Positions 1 through 12,200 of a stretch of 64,000 nucleotides of DNA are shown here, piece after piece. How positions within the stretch are numbered: position 1 is the first letter of the stretch; each line of letters starts with the position of its first letter. The position numbers and the translations under genes are program-made. This DNA comes from Cacajao melanocephalus (lineage: Eukaryota > Chordata > Mammalia > Primates > Pitheciidae), in NCBI GenBank assembly GCA_963573385.1, contig CAUYLG010039330.1, forward strand, positions 1-64,000, in the 5' to 3' direction. The notes beneath the pieces are model-generated. The model saw only the letters and a list, made by a program, of their open reading frames with translations, made no database searches and had not been told where the DNA came from.

Positions 1-303
1 AGTCCTCAGCATTTCCAATTGCTGTTCTCCTTGTGGGGATGGGACCAGCCAAGCCTGACTCAAAGGGCACCCCATCCTGTATACTCCGCACTGAGAAGTG
101 CCATGCCGGGGCTCAGGCAAAACAGTAGCGCCAGCCAAAAAAGTCACGCTGGTGACCCATGTGGCTCCTCCGCTGGGAATCTCCTGGTCTGTGGGCAACA
201 AAAATTCATCTGAAATTGCAGTGTCCACTCGCTCTCTGCACTTTCACTGGGAGCTACAATCCTGAGCTGCTGCTAATCGGCCATCTTGGATCTCTGCCCC
301 CCC
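1..303 (-). mobile_element. LINE-1 5' UTR fragment (5' end of element, continues left of window)
   Basis: Read on the minus strand this begins with a G-run, then CCAAGATGGCCGATTAGCAG, the typical start of primate L1 5' UTRs, and continues as 5' UTR to the window edge. The rest of the element lies outside the window. The L1 5' end is next to the poly(T) side of an Alu. The 64-codon plus-strand frame at 19-213 is a shadow of this UTR. Subfamily (older L1PA or L1PB) is by eye. Confidence 0.85.
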
Positions 304-304
304 C

Positions 305-616
305 TTTTTCTTTTTTTTTTTTTGAGATGAAGTTTTGCTCTTGTCTTCTAGGCTGGAGTGCAATGTCTCGATCTCAACTCATTGCAACCTCTTCCTCCTG
401 GTTCAAGCAATTCTCATGCCTCAGCCTCCTGCATAGATAAGATTACAGGCCTGTGCCACTATACCCAGATACACTTTTTTTCTTTTTTTTTTTTTTCAGT
501 AAAGATGGGTTTTCATCATATTGGCCAGGCTGGTCTCAAACTCCTGACCTCAAGTGATCCACCTGCCTCCACCTCCTAAAGTACTGGGATTATAGGCTTT
601 AGCCACCATGCCTGGC
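305..616 (-). mobile_element. Alu (minus strand, near full length)
   Basis: Poly(T) start, then the reverse complement of a dimeric Alu ending in the GGCC of the Alu head at 613-616. It is moderately diverged and has a mid-element T-rich linker at about 476-496. Its A-tail side touches the 5' end of the L1 fragment; I found no convincing target-site duplication. Confidence 0.93.
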
Positions 617-1908
617 CCTATTCCATATACTTTTGAAACATGTTCTCTCAGGACACAAGCATGCCACCAAGAATAACTCAATTGTCTTGAAATACTTCCA
701 CTAATTATTTAAGAATTATTCATTCTTATTCATGAAAAAGCTACATTAGAGATAAGAGTAATTATTTCATCAGTTTCTCCTCAACTCTGAATACATGATA
801 GAATTTGCAACAGTCATCTGGCAATGCCTAACTATGCCTGGCACAAAGACTTTAGATTCTATGAACTGTAAATCATAGAACTATGTGATTTGGGCTCCTT
901 TAATGTTTAAATGCAGCAAATGGTTTATGCTTAACAATACAAAGGAAGCATATATTCTCTGTTTCCTATAGTACAATCTTTTCCCCAGAAATATCTGTTA
1001 GCAAAAGCCCAGTTTACAAATTAAGCTTTGGTAACATACAACTGTTAGAAGCTCATCTGGGCTCTTTGTACTTCTGCTAAGAAGCTTTGTGATTCCCATG
1101 CATCTCTGCTGTGGCCACCCATCTAAGCCATGTACCTGTGCTGGCACCCTCTTGCTTTTCCCAAACTCCTTGGTGTCCTTGCCTAAGGCCTGGGCAGCCT
1201 TATAAAACTGGGCTGGGGCCTTATTTTAGCCTGCAGTGTGAAGTGAAGTTGTAGCAGCTAAAGATTGGTCATTGACTATAAGTGTCTAAAAAACCTCCAA
1301 GATCAGAACACCATGGTGACACGTAAAAGTCCAGTGTCCAAAGACAGAGATGTGATCCCATCAAAATCTTTCTGATGTATATTTTTTACTCCAAAACTCT
1401 ACTCCTTTCTAAATTTTCAATGCCTACAGCCAATGTACCAAATATTGAGGCCTTTTAGAAGTTTTAATAAATAGTTCCCTTCTTCCACACCCAAGTTCTA
1501 AATGCATTGAAAACTAATATAGAGGCTAGCTATCAACTTTATTGCTTATAAATTATGAGAGAAAAAATAGCTTGGGTATAAGGACCTAGTGGGCTTTCTA
1601 ACACAGAACCCCAGAATTGGGTGGAATTATAGTCTTGATACCTAAAGACCTTCCAATCCTTACACCAGTTTCCTGCAGAGACAGAGCCTCGCTGTGTTCA
1701 GGCAGCAGAGTATGTGCTCACTCTGGAAAGCTCCTTTAAAAAGTAACTGCTGAGTTGAGCATGGCCTGTCTAGCCTTCTAAAATTTATCCACCCGTTAAA
1801 TCACTTCTTGCCTTTGGGATAAAGAGAGTAAAACAGTAGAGAGTACAAAGAGATTATATCAATTGAGCTTCTTCCATCTGGAAAAATATATATTGGGTAC
1901 AGAAAGTA
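617..1908. other. Unassigned non-repeat stretch
   Basis: About 1.3 kb with no repeat family or gene that I recognise. It has a slightly GC-richer patch at about 1100-1240 containing TATAAAA near 1201, which could belong to an old LTR, but no LTR ends are visible. No convincing splice-flanked coding frame was seen on either strand. Confidence 0.5.
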
Positions 1909-2214
<306 letters not shown>

Positions 2215-2219
2215 TTATA

Positions 2220-3665
2220 TCATTTAACAGAGACTATTGACCATTTGTAAATTTTGCTATGTGAATGGTCTGTTCAAGTACTTTGGTCACTATAATTACA
2301 TTATTTGACTTCTTATTGTTGATTTGTAGCAATCATTTATATATTCTGCAAATGAGTTGTCAATTATATCTATTGTGAATATGTTCTCTCAGCCTATGAC
2401 CAATCTATTCCTTTCTTTTTTTTTTTCTGATGAGAACTTTTGCATTTTGATCATTATCATTTAATCATTTTTTCTTATAGTTACTGCTCTCTGCTTTCTT
2501 CTATTTAAGAAACCTTTTCTTAACCACACATTATAAAAATATTATCCTGTGTTTTCTTCCAGATGCTTAGTATTTTTAATTTATTCATGTGGGTTATTAA
2601 TTAAATGATTCATTTAATTACCCAAATGAATAATAAAAAAATAATTTTTGTGCATGGTGCAATGTAGATGTCATATGAATACAGACATGCAATTATTCCA
2701 GAATCATTTATTGAAGAGATTTCCCTTTCCTTCCTCCATGTAACCGCTTTTACACCTTTGTCAAAAATCAATGGACAAATTTATCTGTCATTTTATAAAT
2801 GATTCTTTTTATCCATTTGTCTATTCTTATATTAATAACAAATAATCCTACTTAATGATAATTGGTAAGTCCTGAAATCAGCTAATGGAGATACTCTGAC
2901 TTCGATTTTTATTTTCAAACTTGTTTTGTCTATACAAGTCCTTTGCATTTCCATATAAATTTTAAAATCAGCTTATCAGTTCCTACCAAAATGTTCTAGG
3001 TATCTTATTGGGATTGAATAATATCTGTAAATCTATTTGGAGAAAAAAATGGCTTTTTAACAATTTTGAGTATTACGAACTATAAACATGGGATGTATCT
3101 CCATTTGTTTAGGTCTTGTTTAATTTATCTTAGAAGCAGTGTTTTGTAGTTTTCAGGGTGGAAACTTGAAAACTTCACATTAAATTTATCTCTACACTTT
3201 TCATTATTTTTCCATCTGGTATAAATCAGATCTATTTCATCATTTTTACTATTTGTTACTCACATATAAAAGTTCAACAGATCTTTGCTATTTGCATTCC
3301 TTCCATTAATCTATTAAATTTATATATTAGTTATAGTATTTTTTGGCAGATTACTTAAGATTTTTCACACTGACAATCAAGCTGTCTACATATAAAACTG
3401 TTTTCAATTTTCCCCTTCTAATCTCTATGACTTCTATTTACTTTACTTGCATTATACCTCTAGTACAATGATGAATACAAGTGATGAGAGTGTCCAAATC
3501 TTGCACATTTCCAAATTTATCAATTTTAGAGAAAAGAATTATTTTTTCACCATTAATTTTGATATTAGTGCCAAGTTTTCCATAAATACAATATTTCATT
3601 TTGTGGAAATTCACTTTCATTTCCAATTTGCTGACAGTATATATTATGAATGTTAATTTTTTAAA
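2220..3665 (-). mobile_element. Old LINE-1 (L1M type) ORF2/3' fragment
   Basis: The plus strand matches the antisense of L1 ORF2 end sequence throughout, for example the segment around 2700-2770 corresponding to 'atttattgaagaga...cacctttgtcaaaaatca', and 3540-3650. It is highly diverged with many indels. The short frames at 3438-3656 on both strands are remnants or shadows; no ORF2 domain is intact. Probably an L1ME-class copy. Confidence 0.75.
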
Positions 3666-3911
3666 TGCTTATTTTGCTTGTATTAAGATACATTTTTTTA
3701 ACTTTTAAATAAATACTTCTGTTAGAATAGATGTGAGGAAAAAAACTTCAGCTTTAGTATTGTTTGTCATATTTCAGTAGGTTTTCTTTTTCCAAATTGA
3801 GTTTTGAGACCTCCTGCATTTAAATGGAACAAGATTGATAAATTCAAATTCTTATACTTGGTAGAGTAGCTAAACAAAATTAGAATGAATAAAGCACAAC
3901 AGTGAAGTATT

Positions 3912-4062
3912 AACAGTTTCAATGGTTGAAACCAGGAGGCGGAGGTTGCAGTGAGCCGAGATCCCGCCACTGCGCTCCAGCTTGGTGCCTGGCGACAGAG
4001 CAAGAGTCTGTCTCAAAAAAACAAACAAACAAACAAACAACAACAACAAACAGTTTCAATGG
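3912..4062 (+). mobile_element. 5'-truncated Alu with 14-bp target-site duplication
   Basis: Only the last third of the right Alu monomer is present (3926-4016), followed by a tail that has become (AAAC)n/(AAC)n to about 4048. It is bracketed by a perfect 14-bp direct repeat, AACAGTTTCAATGG, at 3912-3925 and 4049-4062, the signature of LINE-1-mediated insertion with early termination of reverse transcription. The element carries an unusual extra TGCCTGG block also found in the Alu at 9590-9884. Confidence 0.93.
4017..4048 (+). repeat. (AAAC)n / (AAC)n microsatellite in Alu tail
   Basis: Four to five AAAC units followed by AAC units form the 3' tail of the truncated Alu. This is the usual origin of such A-rich microsatellites and may be length-polymorphic. 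Confidence 0.85.
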
Positions 4063-4124
4063 AACAAGCAACTAATCTTTTAAACAGCCTGTATTGTCAG
4101 TTTCAAGTTGGAGTCACCCATGGT

Positions 4125-4190
4125 CATTCATTCTTTCATTCATGTTTTTATTTACAAAAAATCTATCAAGTACTTATTACATTTCAGCAA
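4125..4190 (-). mobile_element. Possible L2 3' end fragment
   Basis: CATTCTTTCATTCATG followed by a diverged 'atttattgagtgcctactatgt'-like stretch resembles the antisense L2 3' terminus. Short and weak. Confidence 0.35.
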
Positions 4191-4266
4191 TATAAATGTG
4201 CATACATATAAAGAAAAGATTGCTTAAATGTTTATCAAAATGGTAACTACAGCTATTACTAGATAG

Positions 4267-4800
4267 TGTGAGTAGGTCTGGCTTACATTCTTCTCTAATA
4301 CCGAGTCCAGCTCGGCCGTAGAGACCCCCACCCAGGCGCACTGAAGGAATTGAGAAGCAGACACCCACATAGAACAACAAAATGGTACTATCTGGAGGCC
4401 AGCAGCCTGCCAAGCTGAGAGCCTCAGGAGGCTGACAGCATTCCAGGCTGAAGGCCTCGAGCAGACTCTTACCCACACATTTATTCTCTCTGAAGTGGTG
4501 ATCATTATTAACAGATGTTCGGTATTTTCTCATAACACAAAATATGCCAAGTAGGTACCTGATGCCTGCTTACCACTGATCACAGACAAACTAAAAAGTA
4601 TTATATTCTCCACAGGGAGGGAGGGAGCCACAGGGGCAGGGTCAGATGTCCCATGCTTAAAGAATTGTTTTAACCAGTGTATGATATTTATATATTGTCC
4701 TGCCACTTTAGAATGCCCCAAGTAGTTTTCTACTTGGGAAGGGGTGGCTAGGTTTTCCTTACCATCGTTCTTCCTAACAAGCAATATATTCTATCATACA
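4267..4800 (-). mobile_element. Candidate solo retroviral LTR, family unresolved
   Basis: On the minus strand the segment starts TGTATGATAG and ends CTACTCACA, that is TG...CA, about 534 bp, an ordinary LTR size. It has a TATA-like AATATATAAATA, an AATAAA signal in GAGAATAAATGTGTGG followed by a GT-rich stretch, and a GC-richer U5-like end at plus 4300-4450. No matching 5-6 bp target-site duplication was found at these ends, so boundaries may be off by a few bases. It could be an ERV1 or ERVK LTR. The 118-codon minus frame is not a gene. Confidence 0.5.
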
Positions 4801-5060
4801 CTCAGCATTTCTCAACACTCTAAAAACCTGCATTTAATGGATTATCTTCCAAAGCAATGTATTATTTTCATAACTTGAAAAAAAGTCATTTTTTAAAATC
4901 ATTCTGAGATAAAAAGAGTATAACCTTTCAATCTCCACATCACTTACCTAGGACAGGAATTTATATGGTAGAGACTGGCAAATTGCCATGTACAGACACA
5001 TAGCCTATGTAGTCCCTAGTTTCCTGTGATCCAGAACAACATCCATCATATTTATGCTAG

Positions 5061-5427
5061 ATATCTGATATGGTTTGGCTGTGTCCCCCAACCCAAATCT
5101 CATCTTGAATTGTAGTTCACATAATCCCCATGTCATAGTGAGAGGTAACTGAATCACAGGAGCAGTTATCCCCTATGGGCTGCTCTTCTCCCAATAGTAA
5201 ATGAGTCTCATAAGATATGATGGTTTTATAAAGCAAAGTTTCCTTACACATGCTGTCTTGCCAGCTGCCATGTATGATGTGCCTTTGCTTCTCCTTTGCC
5301 TTGCACCATGATTGTGAGGCCTCCCAAGTCATGTGAAACTTGAGTCCATTAAACCTCTCTTTCTTTACACATTTCCCAGTCTTGGGTATTGTTTCATAGC
5401 AGTATGAAAATGGACTAATACAATATC
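5061..5427 (+). mobile_element. Solo MaLR LTR (MST/THE1 group) with 5-bp TSD
   Basis: The LTR body is 5066-5422, starting TGATATGGTTTGGCTGTG and ending CTAATACA, both diagnostic of MST/THE1 LTRs. The 5-bp direct repeat ATATC at 5061-5065 and 5423-5427 is the integration duplication. There is no internal region, so this is a solo LTR left by LTR-LTR recombination. It retains a TATA-like TTTATAAAG near 5227 and an ATTAAA signal near 5349. Confidence 0.93.
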
Positions 5428-5799
5428 ACATAACAACTTTTCCCCCTTATTCCATTATACCTGGTAGTAAATTAAAGGTTTAGCATATGGCAAAAACAGG
5501 ACAAAGGGAATGGAGAATCTATTTCTAATACCCAAGCCCAGGTTCAATGCATACTTATCCTCAAGTGCATCTAATTTTATATACTTCTAAGCCAAATAGG
5601 CTTTCAGTAGGGAAAGTCATAATTTCCCATTATTTATGCCTGATTTTTCTAAACTGATTATATCCATTCCTTAGAGCCCTTCTCACTATTAGCTCAATCC
5701 TTTGGATCTATGAAGGTATCAGAGGCATCAAGAATGTAGGAGAGCCTACTTTTCTTCAACAAGGACTTAATGTCTTCCTGGAAATATTCCAAGTATTCA
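5428..5799. other. Unassigned stretch
   Basis: No repeat family, RNA gene or splice-flanked coding frame recognised. Confidence 0.5.
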
Positions 5800-6165
5800 G
5801 AATATACAGATGAACAGCACAGAGAAGACTCTTGCTTCCATAGAGTTTCTATTCTAGTGAAAAGGGGGGATATAGAATATAAAGGAATAGATTGTAATTC
5901 ATTATGTGTAAAAAATAAAACAAACAAACATACCAGAAACTACTGAAGTACTGTCCACTCAGGAAAGGCCTGAGTAGTGACATTTAAGCTAAATGATAAG
6001 AAAAATGTCAGGCATGAAAAAAATCTAGGTGACAGCATTCTGTGCATAAAGAATATAAGCACATAAGCACTGAGACAGAGAAAAGCTCAGTGTGTCAAGA
6101 CATAGAAAGAAGGCTGGTGAGACCAAAGGACAATGGACAGGGAGGTGGGGTTTAAGAGGCAGACA
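5800..6165 (-). mobile_element. L2 fragment (antisense)
   Basis: Follows the antisense L2 3' region in order: 'cttgcttccatagagtttctattctagtg' type sequence, then a block about a 'ggaaaggcctgagtagtgacattt' segment, then 'gagacagagaaaagctcag...agaaagaaggctggtgag'. Strongly diverged, as expected for this family. Confidence 0.65.
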
Positions 6166-6439
6166 AAGGTTGCCTATGATTGCCAAAATTATTACAGATC
6201 ATGACAAACCATTCATTTTCCTTTCTAGCTTTTTAGTTTCTTTACAGAAATGACCTCTCTCATATCTTCTAAATGTAACTCATTACACTAATTCTAGGAA
6301 TAATTATACAGTAGTACAAAAAGATGACAGATGGTTGTATCCATTCTGTAGTAACGTACAACAGAAGAGCAAATGATAGCCAAGAATCCAAATGTTTGTT
6401 TCATTTCTCCCTGCTCTCAATTTTAGACTGTTCCATGTC

Positions 6440-6610
6440 TTCGCTACAGGTTCATGAGTGAGTTATTGAACCCTCTGTACACTTAATTTGCTGATATGTT
6501 AAATGTGGATAATAATTTCTGTAATAGCAACTGGGTAGTCATGATGTGAGATTTTAGTGAGATAATAGATGTGAAAAAACTTTAAAGAGCTAAAAGCACT
6601 AAGCTGAGAG
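6440..6610 (-). mobile_element. MIR fragment
   Basis: Matches the antisense MIR order: a 'ctcatctgtaaaatgggGataat' type segment (6493-6520), then 'gattttagtgagataatagatgtgaaa' and 'ctaaaagcac'. Diverged. Confidence 0.65.
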
Positions 6611-6736
6611 TGAGAAACTGGTATTAAAGTGGAAGATGCTAACCTATAAAAGACCTTTTTGCAAAATAGAAACTAGAGTTTTTTTCTCCCCCCTTGCCAT
6701 GGGTTAGGAGACTCTCACAACTATGGAATCACCACC

Positions 6737-7262
6737 TTGATTAGTTTCCTACTGCTGCTATAGAAGATTATAACAAAACTAGTGGCTAAAAACAACACAC
6801 ATTTATAATCTAACTATTCTGGAGGCCAAAAGTTAGAAGGGTCTCACTGAGCTAAAGCCAAGATGTTGGCAGGGCCACACTTGTTCTGGAAGCTTTAGAG
6901 AAAAACTTCTTTCCTTGCTTTTTCCAGTTTCTAAAGGCTGCTCACATTCCTCAATCCTGGGACTATTCCTCCATCTACAAAGCTGGCTTAGTCCATTGGA
7001 TCTAACGGGGCTGGGTCTTTCCTGTGCTGCCATATCTCTAGTTCTCTCTCTTCTTCCTCCTTCCTCCACTTGTAAAAGTATTCCTGTAATTATACTGGCT
7101 TCACTCAGATGATCCAGGATCAACTTTCCATCTCAAGATTGGCTGATTAACAGCCTTAATTCTAGCATTAGCCTTACTTCCTCCTTGCTATGTAATCTAT
7201 TTACAAGTTTAGGAATTAGAATGTAGACATCTTTGCGGAGCTGTTATTTGTCATCTCCCACC
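6737..7262 (-). mobile_element. MLT1-type MaLR LTR
   Basis: Begins with TTAGTTTCCTACTGCTGCTA and carries the 'agtggctaaaaacaacacacatttat...ctggaggccaaaagt' block, then the 'ccaggatcaactttccatctcaagattggctgattaacagcc' block, ending near the 'agacatctttg' terminus. This is the antisense order of MLT1-family LTRs. No internal region is attached. Open frames at 6833-7123 and 6915-7112 are chance. Confidence 0.75.
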
Positions 7263-7514
7263 CCATTAGAGTGGTTTATTACGTAATTCTAACGTAGACA
7301 GTCACGGACAGTGAGAGTTTCAAAGTGGGCTAAGATTGCAGCTACAGTTTCAGTGCTTAGATGAAGAGACAGTCCATATAAGTCTGAGACATACACACAG
7401 AGAACAAAAAGCTGTCTCAAGGGGAGAAGGAGCCAGTTGTCCATTAGTTGTAGCTCAGTCTATATGAAGAATAATACAAACTATCTGGTGTTTAGGCCCT
7501 CATGACAAAGAACA

Positions 7515-7842
7515 TGTGATGGTCAATACTGAGTGTCAACTTGATTGGATTGAAGGATACAAAGTATTGATCCTGGGTGTATCTGTGAGGGTGTTTCCCA
7601 AGGAGAGTAACATTTGAGTCAGTGGGCTGGGAAAGGCAGACCCACCCTTAATCCATATGAGCACCATCTAATCAGCTGCTAGTGTGGATAGAATATAAGC
7701 AGGCAGAAAAATGTGAAGAGAGAGTGGCCTAGCCTCCCAGCCTACATCTTTCTCCCCTGCTCGATGCTTCCTGCCCTTGAACATTGGACTCCAAGATTTC
7801 CATTAGTTCTCTCCCTCTAGAGAACCCTGACTAATACTACAC
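7515..7842 (+). mobile_element. LTR-type repeat ('tgtgatggtcaatactgagtg' family)
   Basis: Starts TGTGATGGTCAATACTGAG and ends with CTCTAGAGAACCCTGACTAATAC, a very common human repeat with LTR-like TG start and 'gactaatac' end. I recognise the repeat but not its exact Repbase name. Relatively low divergence suggests a primate or early primate age. Confidence 0.7.
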
Positions 7843-8247
7843 ATAAGGTGAGATTTTTAAAAAATTTGAATTCCACCAATCAGAGGTTCCTTTTTATAGT
7901 AATTTTAGTCCCAGTTTCTTTTTCTTATGCAACCATCTTCCAACCATCTTCCAACGTGAACCCAATCAAGCTCTGCTGTTTTTGTAAACATCTTCTTGTT
8001 TAGTCCGTAATTCTTTTGGCTTTTAATTTAGGAGTTGGTTAATTATAAGAAAAATTATTTCTGACCAAAATGTTTATAGTTGCTTTCCCTATATTGTAAC
8101 ATCACAAATAAAAATTCTCCCTAAATGCCAAGGCTGCGAGAGACCAGGAGCTTACGTGTAACATATGATCTGTGCCTAACTAAAATTTATTAAAATCATC
8201 AACATAAAATATTAATCATGAGCACACTATCTACAGGGCTTTCTATA
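7843..8247. other. Unassigned stretch
   Basis: AT-rich, no repeat or coding sequence recognised. A short tandem doublet CAACCATCTTC occurs at about 7930-7952. Confidence 0.5.
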
Positions 8248-8560
8248 TTAGGCAATGAAGATAAATAGTTATGAGATACGGTTTCTGCTCTTAAAGGCCT
8301 GTCAAGCTCTTTGGTGTGACAGAATTCATATGAAATTATAAGCCAAAATGTAAGGCAAAATGCCAAGAGAGTGGTGAGGCAATGAATGCTACAGAATTTC
8401 AGAGAAGGAAGAAAAATTACTGGAAGAAAATTTATGGCAGGCTTTATGGAGCTTAGTTCAGTTCATCTTGAACAAGTGTAAAGGAACACATAGATTATTC
8501 CAGGCAAGGAGAATGCCTTGATGGGTACAGAGGTACATAGGTAAAATCACACGATTGTTC
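8248..8560 (-). mobile_element. Probable L2 fragment (antisense)
   Basis: Diverged match to the antisense L2 order: an 'aataagatacagtttctgctcttaaaggcctgtcaag' type block, then 'tgatgctacagaatttcagagaaggaag', then 'attattccaggcaaggagaatgcct'. The remainder to 8855 is unassigned. Confidence 0.45.
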
Positions 8561-9179
8561 TGAGTGACCATGAGAATTCCATTTTGACTAACGCAAGAGA
8601 TACGTGAATCGGAGAATAGGAGGAGGTCACCTTGAAGTGTGACTGCATAAGACTGCGTCAAGGTAATACAGTAGGTCCTTAGGTTTAGACAAAAGGGAAG
8701 AGCTTTTAGTAAGGGAATACCAATGTGAAGAGCCAGTTCAGGAAGACAATCTAACAGAATGTATCAGTGAGAGGATTTTATTATAATGATGAGTCTCTGG
8801 TCAAATTATCATCTATTTCATTATCTCCATCTATATTTCTATATCTGTACCTACACAGTCATGAGCTACATAATGACATTTTGGTCAGTGACAGACTGCA
8901 TGTGCTACAGTAGTCCCATAAGATTAAAATGAAGCTGAAAAATTCCTGTGGCCTAGTGATTTCATAAGCATCATAATGTGGTAATGCAATGCATTTTCAT
9001 GTTTGTGGTAATGCTGGTGTAAACAAACCTACTGTGCTGCCACTCAAAATATAGTACATAATACTTGGTAATGTCAATAAATGACTATGTAGCTTGGTTA
9101 TGTATTTACTATACTATATGTTTTATTATTATTTTAGAGGGTAGCCCTTTTATGTTTATATATAAAAAAAAAAGAATTA

Positions 9180-9337
9180 ACTGTATAACAGCCTCAGGTA
9201 GGTCCTCAGGAGGCTTTCCAGAAGAAGGCATTGTTATTATGGGAGATGACAGTTCCATGCATGTTATTGCCCATGAACACCTGGGACAAGATGTAGAACT
9301 GAAAGAGAATGACATTGATTATCCTGACCGTGTGTAG
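9180..9337 (+). pseudogene. Remnant of transposon-encoded acidic reading frame
   Basis: Within the Tigger element a frame stays open from before 9180 to a TAG at 9335-9337 and encodes an acidic tail with the pieces EEGIVIMGDDSSM and GQDVELKENDIDYPD. The same stretch is open in the element family as I remember it, so this looks like the C-terminal part of the ancestral element's protein rather than a chance ORF. Upstream codons are not recognisable as a transposase. No promoter or host use is evident. Confidence 0.5.
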
Positions 9338-9537
9338 GCCTAGGCTAATGTATGTGTTTGGGTTTAAGTTTCTAACAAAAAGTTTAAAAAGTAAAATACG
9401 AATTAAAAACAGAAAAACAGAAAAAAAAATTGGTAGAATAAGAATATAAGGAAAAAATAGTTTTGTATAACTGTACAATGTGTTTGTGTTTTACACTAAG
9501 TCTTATTACAAGAGTCGAAGTTAAAAAAAGTTCATAA

Positions 9538-9895
<358 letters not shown>

Positions 9896-10344
9896 TTTTT
9901 TAAATGTATTATATCCTAAGTGTGAAGTGCTGAAAAAGTCTAGAGCAGTGTAATGCTTTAGACCTTCACATTCACTCACCACTCACTCACTGACTCACTC
10001 AGAGCAGCTTCCAGTCCTTCATGCCCCATTCTTGGTACATGCCTGATACAGGGGCACCATTTTTTTAAAAATCTTTTATACTGTATTTTAAATATACCTT
10101 TTCTATATCCAAATATACAAGTATTTACCATTTTGTCACACTTACCAACAGTATTTAGTACAATAACATGTTGTACAGGTTTGCTGCCTAGGAACAAAAG
10201 ACTATGCCATATAACATAGGTTTGTACAAGGCTATGCCATTTATATTTGTGTAAGTATGCTCCATGATGTTCATATAATAATGAAATTGCCTAATGATAC
10301 ATTTCTCAGAACATACTATTGTCATTAAGCAATACATGACTATA

Positions 10345-11177
10345 TATGAATTTATAATCATCTATATATCTGTATTTATTTATAATTTGACCTATTTTCC
10401 CCATTACATAATAACTTCCCTGGTCAAAAAGATGATGCTATTTTGTTTTCATGAAGCTGAACCATAGCTTTCCTAGTAGCAAAGAAGTATCAAGAAAAAA
10501 TATTAGCCTTTAACATGTGAGTGTATTGTCTAATACAGCTGCAGTTGAAAACTGTAAGAATAATGCCTTCTGAAGTTGACTGCCTTCCTGAACACTGAAA
10601 TACTCCCCTGGTAAATATATTTTAGTGGACACAGTCTCCCGGGAACAAGCAGAAAAACTATACTCTCAATACCAGGTTTCCAGTGGCTACATGACACACT
10701 CCACTCCCTGAATTATGCTCCTTGCCACCTTTCTAAAACTGAAGGAGTCGTGTGGGTATGTGGATATGAGTCTTAACTAAAAATGCCTTCAGCTTTGGTG
10801 GTTGAGCTCTAGAAAAGATAGCGATATGGCTCAAAGAGATGAATTCACTAAGAATCAAGCTAATACACAATAGTGGTTAAAAACACAATCTGACAGTTAA
10901 TAGATTCTGTGACTAAAGAAGCAATGGAAAATAAAGCATTACCGATGTCTCTGAATTTTTATATAGCTTCAAATTTGAGGAGGATTATTTTGTTCTTACA
11001 TGTGGCTTCTTTTCCTGATAATAATGGTAAAATAGTACACAAAATTAAAGGAACCGTAAGTGCATTAATAAAAATATTAAGAAAGAAGCATCACTTTTTC
11101 CATTCAAGACAAAAATTCTTATGCCTTATACTTCTTATAACTAAGATATAATTTTTAAAAAATAGTGTCACACTTTA
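10345..11177. other. Unassigned stretch
   Basis: No repeat family recognised. The 80-codon plus frame at 10909-11151 has ordinary AT-rich composition, no splice context and no recognised domain; treated as chance. Confidence 0.5.
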
Positions 11178-11242
11178 GATAGATAGATAATACATAGATG
11201 ATTGATTGATTGATAGATACATAGATACATAGATAGATATCT
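11178..11242 (+). repeat. (TAGA)n/(GATT)n tetranucleotide microsatellite
   Basis: Interrupted TAGA, GATT and TACATAGA units over about 65 bp. Confidence 0.9.
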
Positions 11243-11274
11243 CAGATATTAAGCTATACAGGTTACTTTATGTG

Positions 11275-11400
11275 TGCCTAAGATCATCAAAATAACCCTG
11301 CAGATTAGACAGTGAAGATTTTATCAGTTTTCTTTTACGAATGAGAAAAACTTTGACAAAGAGAGTCAATGACTCACCAAGGTCATATTGTCAGTTAATA
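11275..11400 (+). mobile_element. MIR fragment
   Basis: Follows the MIR consensus order: 'aataaccctgcag', 'ttttatcagttttcttttacgaatgagaaaaa', 'gactcaccaaggtcatattgtcag'. This is the core-to-3' part of MIR. Confidence 0.7.
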
Positions 11401-11499
11401 AAATTATACTTACATGTGTAAGCACACAGGCTTTTCATTCTAATATATCTTGGGTAGGATTCCTTTCTCAGTCCCTTTCTGTTAATAGCTGAGAAACAT

Positions 11500-11655
11500 T
11501 CAAACTGAAACGCCCTGAGTTTCACTTTCTTCATATCTAAAGTAGGACTACTATCTAAATATATAAATTTTGGTGAAGATTAAATGAGATAAGGAATGTA
11601 AAGTTTTCAGCACAGTATCTGGCACAAAATGAGTGCTCAATAAATGCAGATATTT
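11500..11655 (-). mobile_element. MIR/L2 fragment (antisense)
   Basis: 'gagtttcactttcttcatatctaaagtagg', 'gattaaatgagataaggaatgtaaag' and 'agtatctggcacaaaatgagtgctcaataaatg' are the usual antisense MIR/L2 3' blocks. Confidence 0.65.
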
Positions 11656-11659
11656 TGGT

Positions 11660-12150
11660 TTATAGTTTCTGCATAACAAAACACCCAAGATTCAGTAGCT
11701 TATAACAACAAAAATCATTTATTATCCCTTGAGAGTCTATAGCTTGACTATGTTCCTCTGGATGCTTCTGCCACAGGCTTCCTGAGCTTTGGCTGGTGAA
11801 TGATCCAGAATGCCTTGCTCACATGACTGACAGTTGAGGCTGGTGTGTCAGCATGGAGCTCAGCTGGGGCTGTAGGCAGATCACCTCAATTCTCCTCTAT
11901 CTTGTCTCTATGTGACATGAGCTTCCCTCAACGTGGTCAAAAAGAGAATATTCCCAGTGCATAAAAGCAGAAACTGATGATCACTTTAGGCTCAGTCCTT
12001 GAAACTATACAGAACTATTTTCTTATTCTGCTGATCAAATAAATGCATAAATTCAGCCTAGATTTAGGAGGAAAATGAATAAGTTATGCCTTCCAATAAG
12101 AGGTATGGCAAATAATTTATAGCTACTTTTAATCCACCATAGCCTTCCCT
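11660..12150 (-). mobile_element. MLT1-type MaLR LTR (diverged)
   Basis: Opens with 'agtttctgcataacaaaacacccaagattcagtagcttataacaacaaa', the antisense 3' end of an MLT1 LTR, and continues through 'ccttgctcacatgactgacagttgaggctgg'. Ends near 'aatccaccata'. Confidence 0.65.
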
Positions 12151-12200
12151 ATGGCCAAAAATTATTTACATTCTTCCCACAGGCAAAAATACACACACTC

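Noticed and set aside
1195..1215. TATAAAA at about 1201 as a promoter
   Set aside because: No initiator, CpG enrichment or downstream exon; isolated TATA-like strings are common in AT-rich DNA.
4177..4533. 118-codon minus-strand frame
   Set aside because: Lies in the candidate LTR, no domain, LTRs are non-coding.
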